The position numbers and the translations under genes are program-made. A DNA stretch of 64,000 bases. Source: Dipteris shenzhenensis. Taxonomy: Eukaryota > Polypodiophyta > Polypodiopsida > Gleicheniales. Below the pieces are notes generated by a model. It searched no databases. It was not told the origin of the DNA and saw only the letters and a list, made by a program, of their open reading frames with translations. The stretch lies in assembly GCA_047967505.1 (NCBI GenBank), contig CM106541.1, one strand, 5' to 3'. Below, piece by piece: positions 56,015 to 64,000 of this stretch. How positions within the stretch are numbered: the first letter of the stretch is position 1; each line of letters starts with the position of its first letter.

Positions 56015-58429
56015 CTGCAAGTTAACACCCACACGTTAAGCTGGATGCTCCATTGCCATACTCCCTATTTCTGCATGCTCCCCTATCTTGTTTCTTCCAT
56101 TCACCTCTGTCCCACCCCCACCCTTTATATATGTGTGGAAGTTCTTCTTTGCAAGAATTTCCTCTTGCTTGTTGCTTGTGTGTGATACTTTGTTCTTGCA
56201 CCTTGTTTTAGCTTTCCTTTGTTTCTTTTTCAAATTGCTTGCTCTTATTTGCTTATACTGGTGAGTTGTGGTCTTTTCTTGTGTGTGCTTATTTAGCTTT
56301 TCCTTGAAGTTTTCACAATCCTGTTTCTGTATTGCTTTTTAAAGTTTCCTTGTGTTTGTCGTTGTTTGTGTTTGTTTTGTTTCTGCTCTCTTATCACCTA
56401 GGTCATTTGCAATGCATTTTTCTCCTCGTGTGCTTTTGCCCTCCCTCTCATTGTCATAGTCAGCCACGCTTCTCTTCTCGTTTTCCTATTCTTACTTTTT
56501 TTTCCCCTGCTTCCCTCTTCACCCATTTACATGTTCTTTTCTCCATCTTTTCTGTTCACCATTTTTAGTGGGGTTGCAGTTATTTTTTTGGAGTTGTGGT
56601 ACTAGGGCTACATATGTGACCTTGAAATTGCACCAATGGAGCTGCACAGATGACCTTGGAACTATGTCAACACTGCTTAAGCTTGGAACTGGTTCACGAT
56701 GGGTCCATCATCACCATCCTTTTCAGGAACTTGCCCCTTTGTTGACCTCTTGGCATCTATTTCAGAAATGAGATGGTCAAATCCTTGATTTGTGGAGCAG
56801 CTAACATAGCTGCCCCCGGGTGATGCTCGGTCTTTGAATTCCATCAAATCCTCCATCAAGGAGTAAGGTTGCGTGATGGCCTTTTGAAACCTTAGAACCT
56901 GGCATTTACTCGAGGATGAAAGCATACAGCTCTAAATCTTCCGGTGGGCAGTTGGAACAGTCTCGAGCAAAGGCACGGGCTGCTGAAGTGAGTGGAAGTT
57001 TGGAGCAGAGCTACATGGGCAGCAGGAGCTGCGTGGGCTGCTAGATGGCGGGCAGAGCGCTCAGACGAACTATTTGCAGAAGATGGCGGGCAGAAGAATA
57101 GGAGAAAACGGGCAGTTGAGCAGGCTGCGGCGGGTGGACCCAGATGGTTTGCTGTAAATCACGGGTGCAGCATGCGGGATCACAAAAATGGTGGGGGGTT
57201 TTGGAGCAGTAGAAGCGGGCGGAAAGAAGAGAAAATGGAGTGCAGAAGAGGCTGGAATAGAGGGCAAAAAATGGCGGCTCAGTTGGCTGAGCAATGGCGG
57301 GCTTAGCATGGGATATGTGGCAGCTTCAAGTCGTGGTAGAAGCACAGCATCATGTCGTAGATGGGTAGCTTCACGTTGGTGAGGCTTGGGTAGGAGGAGA
57401 AGAGCTCACAGTGGAAAAGAGGAGAGATCAAGGGAGAGGTCAAGTGGAGGAGAAGACCTTCCAAGGAGGAGGGAAGGTAGCTTCATGGCTACTCTCTTAC
57501 CTCAATCTCTTGAGGGTGGCTCTCATACCATATGAAGAGACATGGAGGTAGGAGAATGCCAAGCTAACTAGGAACGGAATGGAAATATGGAAAGCATAAT
57601 GGAAAGGCAAAATGGAAAGCAAATGAAAGAACAAGTGCTAGGAAATGATAACCAAAATACTCACATGATATAAAGCTTGATGTTGACTGATATGAATGAC
57701 TCAAGACAAGTACAACACTATATAGTGTGAGCCTCTAGACTCTAGAAAGCCATAGTGTATATGGGATAGCTCCCAATATGACATGTGGCATGTCTAGGAC
57801 TCACTAGACTATAAAACACCCCCTAGACAACTAGTACACTCATTTTTGACTCACTTTGGCTTCATATTCCAATAGATGAATCCTCCACATTGGATCGGAA
57901 CATCTCATTTCGTCTTGTTGGAAGAGTAGAAGGTCCTGGTTGCTTTTCTTTGCCATAATCTATCTTCCAATCTTTGACTTGCTGGGATAGATGCAAACCT
58001 TACTGTTTTGTCTTTCTTTGAAGGGAATGTGGAGTTATTCCTCGTTCCTCAAAACTGGATTGAATCTCCCTTGTGATTCTCCCTTGTGATGCTTTTGACC
58101 AACCACCGTTTGGTATCTTGAAGGCATGCTTTGGCCACCCTCGGAAGCATCATGTTTGGAAACCAGCATGGAACGTGACAGTCATGCACCCTCAATCATC
58201 CTTTCTAAGTTGGAAAAGGAATCAAAGAAAAAGGTGATATTTTATCAGGTGAGTTGTCGGCTGAAAAAGTGGTCGGTTACTTCTTTGGTTGCATGTCCTC
58301 TGCGTCCTTGTGCTAGCTTTTGAAGTGGATGAGTTCTTGGGTAACAATGAGGCCTTTGGGTGTCGAGTTGTCATCAAAGGTATCATCTTTGGATCGTGAC
58401 CTTGTCCCTGCTCCCAACAACAATCATGT
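56015..58429. other. Part of the 5.1-kb intron, nothing recognised
   Basis: Pyrimidine-rich to about 56560, then a purine-rich region (56960-57480) with repeated gcgggcaga-like words, then AT-rich sequence. ggctctcataccat at about 57513 resembles an inverted tRNA-Met primer site with one mismatch, so LTR debris is likely, but no LTR pair was found. Confidence 0.4.
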
Positions 58430-58710
58430 GATGAGTGTCTACCTCCGTGGGGCAGTCTTGGCTGTGGTGGGCATAGGTGTTGTACTCCGTGCAAGATGGT
58501 CCCTCAAATGGCTAAGTACATTCATCTTGGTAGTGTCTCCCCACGCTATAGCACATCACAGGTCTTCGAAGGTTGGGCCATCTTCCCAGTCCTCCTTGAC
58601 CTCCTCCAATACTTACCTCATCTGGCCTGTGGATAATAGGGTCCACCCTTTTGGGTTTGTGATTGGTACAGTGTGGATAGTACCACCGAGGGTAATAATA
58701 AGGATTCACT
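58430..58710 (-). pseudogene. Decayed gag-like fragment with two zinc knuckles
   Basis: The minus strand reads VMCYSVGRHYQDECT and, 8 residues on, CTEYNTYAHHSQDCP. Both look like CCHC knuckles with a changed second Cys, the paired arrangement of some LTR-retrotransposon gag proteins. No other domains are readable. Confidence 0.4.
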
Positions 58711-59834
58711 ACTACAGGAGCTTGGATTAGGTGGTGGATGCATAGGAGGAGACAAAGAAGGCTCCACCCAGTTCACACATGCAGATGTAGGGGCTAGACG
58801 TGAAGACCATGTACTGCTCATTGTCACTCTTTGGACAGCCACCACAAGAGGTTTTTCCGATGAATACTCCACCACCGACTCTACTCCAAGCCAGTCTGTT
58901 TATAATACCTGGACACTGACCACCAGCCACAATAGCCAGTATCAAGGCCATCACCACTCTAAGCATCTACAATGCCCTAACATAGCTTGCAACCTTCAAA
59001 TTTGTCAAGCCTGCTGCCACCTCTATTGAAGACAAATTTACGTGAAGAAGTTGATTATCAAGTGGCTTGTGACTGAAGCAATGCAGCAGCCCCCAAAGTA
59101 TTTATTTATGGAGCCGACAGCTCCACATCAGCATCAAGTATCTGCTGCATCTGAGAAGCACGAGGAATGGCCCCAACACAAGCAGCGATAGTCAGATGGA
59201 GACAACTCTTCCAGGATAGTGCATGCTTTGAGGAGTAATTTGTAGGCATTAAATACAGTCGTATGTCAGCTTGTAAGCTAAGTCTTTTGTTTACATATTT
59301 CTGCAAAAAGAGCAACAGTAAGTTAAATGCCCTTTCACACAGTCTCACGTGAGAAGATTTCAGTGATCTTTGATGCATTGGACAAAGCCACATTGAGTTG
59401 TAAGCCTAAACATTGAATGCATTATTGGGACAGTTTTGTTACATATTTTGAATGCAATTGCTTGCAGGTTAATATCCCTCAACAGTATGCATTTCTCAGA
59501 AAAGGACGAGGAAAATGCAAAGGGATGGCATGCAAGGGCTGGTTTGATGAGGAATGCAAAAAAGCTCTAGGAACTTGCATTTCTCTTGTGTCTCTAACTC
59601 ACGTCCACCTTGTCTCTACCTCACAGCTGCGTTGTCATGTCCACCTCGCTTCAAGAGTCCAATGGACATCGTCCACGAACTCTATCAAGTATTTCCAGAG
59701 TTGTGTGTATTTCTTGGAGGACCACCTTGTTGCACAAGCGGCCCTAGGCCGGTGGTAATACTTCCACAGGTGTCATCGACCCACCCTTCAATAGAGCTGT
59801 AGAACAAACTTTAATGGACATGCATGTTTTACAT
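58711..59834. other. Intron sequence with repeat debris
   Basis: 59730-59770 shares gcggccctaggccggtggta with similar sequence near 7050 and 23660. A plus-strand stretch near 59535-59580 reads KGWFDEECKKA, a wording seen between endonuclease and RT in some LINE ORF2 proteins, but nothing around it supports a call. Confidence 0.4.
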
Positions 59835-60430
59835 ACTTATTTTTTTTTATGGGTGAAAACTTTGAATGCTTTATATCACAAGGTGGCTATCCCAAAACTA
59901 GGAAGCTGAAAGATACATAGCTGGAAAATACATCAAGAGAACAGCTTTGTGTACGACAAATATACATCATACTCTATATAGTGAGTTTGCAGGCAATCAA
60001 AAAGAGATTGCTGCAAAGAACGACGAAATAATTTTTTGAAAGAAAAACTAGGGTCACCATAGACTCTATGGTTCCTATCTTTCTAGAGAGTCCAAAGTGC
60101 CCAATAACGAACCCAGGAAAAGAACAAGTCAAACTCCGGTCGGCGAGGATAAATCCCAAAAGGCCAGAAGAACCTGCCAAAAGTAGTATGAGGAAAGCAT
60201 AATCGCAATCTCTGCTGAAGAATGCCAATGAAGTCACATGTGTTGGGGCAACGCCAAAAAATATGAGAAACAGACTCTCTGGGTGCAAAGCAACGACAAC
60301 AAATATCTGGAGCAATACGCCGGCATGAAAGCAAGAGTCCAAAAGGAAAAACCCCCAATAGAATTGCTAGAGAAAGATCTGTTGTCAAAGAGGAAGCTTG
60401 GAATGCCACATCCGCCTCAAGCATTGTCAC
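59835..60430 (-). mobile_element. Family-1 LINE, truncated copy
   Basis: The minus strand has the knuckle CCRCFAPRESVSHIFWRC, FGRFFWPFGIYPRRPEFDLF, WVRYWALWTL, and a 3' UTR ending aaagttttcaccc plus poly(A). The poly(A) side meets aagtatgtaaaacatgcatg, alternating but not a pure GT tract, so this copy is an exception or an aged target. Confidence 0.83.
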
Positions 60431-60534
60431 CACATTTGACTGGACGAGTCAATTCCCACATTTGATTTGCTCGAGTTGACACCCAAGGTGGAGGCAATAG
60501 AACTTTATACAAAGAGGACCCTGTAATGTGAGAA

Positions 60535-60535
60535 C

Positions 60536-60582
<47 letters not shown>
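60535..60582. repeat. (TA)n microsatellite
   Basis: atacatacata followed by about 18 ta dinucleotides. Confidence 0.95.
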
Positions 60583-60583
<1 letters not shown>

Positions 60584-61109
60584 CTGAAGGGGCCACAAAA
60601 GGTGCTCAGGCCCTGTAAAACATTCTTGGGCATCCCTCAATGCATGACCAATGTATCCTGCTTGCAAAATATCTTATTTAGACTATTTGATAACTTAAAA
60701 TTATTTCAATACTGCAAAGCGTAAAGATATACAGCCTGATATATATATATATATGCTCACAAATCTGAAGCTAACTTGATTGACTTCTTTCACACTCTCA
60801 TCAATCTCTGTCTGCAAATGTGAAAGAATGTCACGTCTCTAAATCTTGTTAAAAAACATTTGACCAGTGACTTTTTAGATGGGCATATTTTTGGCAGACT
60901 ACTGCGATGGATTCTCCAAAAACAAATTCTTATGACTGAGATTCAAAACATGTCGTATTTTTAGTAGGAAAAAATCTGTATTTTTTATAAGACAAACTTC
61001 TAAATGTGTTTTTAATCTCATCCTTGTCGTACTTTTCTTTTGGATCAATAAGAGGAATATGCTGAATGTATTGAAGAAACAAAAACATGATCCTTGGATA
61101 TAGTCTTAC
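60583..61109. other. Intron sequence, nothing recognised
   Basis: AT-rich sequence downstream of exon 1 on the minus strand, with a second short (TA)n near 60740. Confidence 0.5.
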
Positions 61110-61945
61110 CAGAAAGATAGGCCCATGAAATAATCATCGCGCACAATAGAGAGTGCCACAAGCTCAAAGATGAAGAGAGTCAAGCATACTAGGTAGATAT
61201 GTATAACATAGGGATCGGCTGCCTTGGGGAGAAATGCCTTAATAAAATCATGAGAAAATAGAGCTATGACTACAGCAGGAACGATAAGGAATGCCCAATA
61301 TTTGCTGTCTAAAAATTGATTCAGTCTCACTGCATGGGGATGTGTCCTCAGTATCCGCCAGAATGAAGCTTCATGTGATGAAACCTGTATTGATAATGGA
61401 CTCCTCCCTTTCATGAGATCTTTCTCAAAAGAAGATCCTTCCCAGGGTGCTGACTTGTCCCACGGAAAATGAAATGAACCAATTTGAAAAGATGATCCAA
61501 TATGTCCACCTGCTTGTGAATGTTTGCTCCCATTTCCCATCAGCTTAATTTGTTGGAATCCAACCTTTGTTGAAGGATCACCAGATTTTATGGCTTGATC
61601 ATGGACAGACCTTACAGATGACTCGCGGCTAGAGTTCAAAACTGAATCACGAGAGAATTTTCTTCCTGATAGCCGTCCATGCAGTCCCACATTGTTATCC
61701 TCAAGCGGGCCTCCAACAAGAAGACTTAAGGGACGTTCTGCACGTTTTCCAACTTCAAAATTGTCATGGGAGGAGTAATGTACTTTGTTCTTTGTTATGG
61801 AAGAAGGCTCGGAAGCATTTGCTCCCTGAGTATAATAATGATGCTGATGTCCTTCCTTTTTTGCAGATCTAGCTGTTGCATCAAAGCCTGATTGTTTTTC
61901 TTGTAACACTCCAGAGTCAAATGTGCTGAGTATTTCAGCTAAACT
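61110..61945 (-). CDS. Cyclase-like membrane protein, exon 1 of those visible (N-terminal region, S1-S2-like)
   Basis: 836 bp, acceptor attttgcag and donor CTG/gtaaga, ending two bases into a Trp codon that exon 2 completes. About 195 residues of Ser/Gly/Lys-rich, probably disordered sequence come first, then a soluble stretch (HPHAVRLNQFLDSKYWAFLI). Membrane segments lie at about residues 216-236 (YWAFLIVPAVVIALF), 244-266 (YVIHIYLVCLTLFIFELVAL) and from SFW into exon 2. An acceptor in front of it means at least one upstream exon exists; I could not find it before the window ends. Confidence 0.85.
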
Positions 61946-63379
61946 CTGCAAAATGAAAACAACATAGCAAATTTGAAGAGAGATAAGAATATGTTATCAC
62001 AGTAACTGCAGAGGAAAATAGAAACATTAATGCAAATGTGTGCATTGGGGCTGAAGTTGAAAGGCAACAATCAAAACCTCAGAACGACAGATAACTTTAG
62101 AAGGCACCTAAAGGCACATCAAAAAATCTACTAGAAAGTGGCCTTTAAAAAGGATTCTCAAATGAAAATGGATTCAAACCATAAGGCACACAGAAAGCCA
62201 CATAAGAGGGCATGGTGGATTATGTACGAATATGGCAGCCATGGTTCAATTTCAAAAATGAAAGAGAAGCTGAGGAGAAGGAACCTCTCACAAAGTGTAG
62301 CTCTAATTGATTCAATGTCACTAATCTCTGATCCAAGCCGTCCTTTCAAGTCAAGTGAAATGAGCATTGTTTCATGAAAGCCAGTATTTTATCCCACATC
62401 ACAATTATGAAGGCAAGTACATAATCCAAACAAAACAAAAGTAGTTATGATGATGTAAGAGACGGGAGAGCCAATATAGTGAAGTGTCTTCAAAGTCCAT
62501 CGTAGTGGGACCAATGCAATGATTCCACACTCAAAAGTAACCTAGCCACTATGTCGTTGCAGTCTCAGAATTTCCCAAGAACCTGTCCCACTGGCTCATA
62601 TTTCCAATGTGACATGCTGATTTCCATGAGGTCCTTACGATGAAAAGGTGCATCCAAGGTGTGAGATTAGAAACAATCTCCCAAAGCAACCAGTTAGTAT
62701 AGGTAACGGTGGTCCTGGTTGGGATTGGAATATGGAGATCATCCATTTGTGATATTTCACCATCAACAAAGGGCATTTTGTCAAAGAGAGTCTGATCTTC
62801 TGCCTTAAGACTCATGCAGTAAAGCTGGCTAGCACGAGTCCTGAAAAACAACCCAAGTAGCAGTGATCCTCACCAGTTGTACATCCCGTGCAGATGGTCA
62901 TACACTGAATGCAATACCATAAACAATGACTTGCACTCTTCTCCAAGCCTAACATTATGGAGACCTGCCCATCCTTTAGAATACACAGTGCCCCAGATTG
63001 AGTAAAGCAAACAAAAAATGCAATCTTTCTTTCCCAAAGAAAGAGTGCGCAATCAATGAAGCCTGATAATTGCCTTGATCTTATCCAATGAGGAAAAGCT
63101 ACTATGCCAATGATGGACTCTTAAAAGTATTAGATAGTTGATCTTGGTAGTACATTGAAAGGACTTGATAGTCTTCCAAGATAGTCTCTGCTCCTCTAGG
63201 TCCAACAAACTAAGCCAGAGTCATAGGATCGATTGGACCCTGCAGCGTGGTCTCAAAGATTGCTCTCTAGAATGGATCAATGGTCAAGATTTCCTAAGGT
63301 GAAAATCGCTCTGCTTATGTGTCACTCATTCAAGTCCAAACTACATCCTCATCTGTTGTAGATCTTTGCTCTCTCTGTT
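61946..63379. other. Upstream intron or flank, nothing firm
   Basis: Plus-strand codons at 62138-62377 look protein-like (KAHRKPHKRAWWIMYEYGS) but have no supporting context. No splice-compatible minus-strand exon was found. Confidence 0.35.
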
Positions 63380-63770
63380 ACATGAAGTACCAAAAGAGCC
63401 TGGAATCAGAGTCTGCTAACATTTCAATTGCCTCCGTGGAGAAGTTGATCCTCTCAACAAATGAGGGTGGACTAAATAACATTGATGTAGATGGTCAGTG
63501 TAAATCTTTGCCTTGCAAGTTGATTGTTAGGGATTTTATGCCAAGGTGAGAGCCGCGGACAAGATTTTTAGGCTGCTCACTATGTGGAATAGTTTTGTTC
63601 AGGATGATCATGGCATGCCTCTTAGAGCTGTCAGGGCAGCCAGAAGGTGTCACATGTAAGCGCCGGGTGCAGGGTCCCAATCCCAGCCCTGCAGTCTCCA
63701 GAGACTCCCAAAAAATCCCAGGAGGGATACTCTGGAGGTCTTCAAATCTGTCCATATATTCAAGGGTCAC
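63380..63770 (+). pseudogene. Family-2 LINE ORF2 fragment
   Basis: Reads EKLILSTNEGGLNNIDVDGQ then CKLIVRDFMPR, matching the thumb region of LINE G (WETLILPTGEGGLNIIDPSL, then FKFVVCGLMPGQ). Heavily decayed and cut on both sides. The last 230 bp of the window are unassigned. Confidence 0.55.
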
Positions 63771-64000
63771 TTTATGAGTTGTTTTTCATATGGGGCTATT
63801 GTCCCCTAAATCCATGTGTCTTAAGTGCACAAGGCCCCCTCAATTACAATGCCACAGATGAGGTTATTGGCCCAACCACAAATGTTCCAACAACCCGCCA
63901 TGGGCCAAGCACCAAGTACAATAACTGACCACCCACACAGGGCAGGGTCAGCACAACACGAAGGGTCACACAGAACAGTCAGAGGGCCAGGCCAACACAA

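Noticed and set aside
57513-57526. Inverted tRNA-Met primer site with one mismatch
   Set aside because: No LTR end lies next to it and no second LTR is visible; too weak alone.
62138-62377. Plus-strand 79-codon frame with a protein-like composition
   Set aside because: No domain, no splice support and no neighbour in the same direction; possible chance ORF within an intron.

Overview
The window looks like nuclear DNA of a land plant with a very large, repeat-filled genome. Four things point there: plant-type LINEs (ORF1 with a DUF4283-like domain and a CCHC knuckle; ORF2 with APE, RT and a C-terminal zinc knuckle), a chromodomain gypsy element primed by initiator tRNA-Met, a miniature LTR element, and a host gene with GT-AG introns of 5 and 30.6 kb. 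That gene resembles membrane nucleotidyl cyclases of algae and of plants with swimming sperm. A fern, lycophyte, bryophyte or cycad/Ginkgo-type plant is therefore my inference; the sequence does not settle which. All family names come from reading motifs; no database was searched.

Host gene: five minus-strand exons (61945-61110, 56014-55846, 25274-24687, 24575-24492, 24353-24255) join with matching phases and canonical splice sites into about 592 codons. They encode a disordered N-terminus, a voltage-sensor-like membrane block, a large Cys-containing loop between two further membrane segments, and a HAMP-like juxtamembrane stretch. The catalytic domain expected next is not in the window. If the gene is intact, positions 1-24254 are also intron, and nearly the whole window is one gene packed with transposons.

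Layout: 1-2900 minisatellite and pyrimidine-rich repeats; 2908-5589 a decayed ORF of unknown family ending in a coiled coil; about 6022-7085 possible LTR material; 7098-13995 a complete but defective gypsy chromovirus; 14424-16140 six truncated family-1 LINE copies head-to-tail on the minus strand; 16480-22520 decayed family-3 LINEs split by a TRIM, which is itself split by a family-1 LINE; 22560-23690 a copia remnant; 24255-25274 exons; 27096-44350 five family-1 LINEs head-to-tail on the plus strand; 45000-55450 two family-2 LINEs in opposite orientation, one carrying a TIR transposon; then exons 2 and 1 with further remnants.

The most striking signal is family 1. Its copies repeatedly end in poly(A) followed directly by (GT)n, whichever strand they lie on and wherever they are truncated. 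Several show target duplications containing the AC/GT tract. This suggests insertion into TG/AC microsatellites and growth of tandem arrays as each new copy lands in the tract beside an older one. The coding regions are dead: many stops look like C-to-T or G-to-A changes expected from methylated-cytosine decay.
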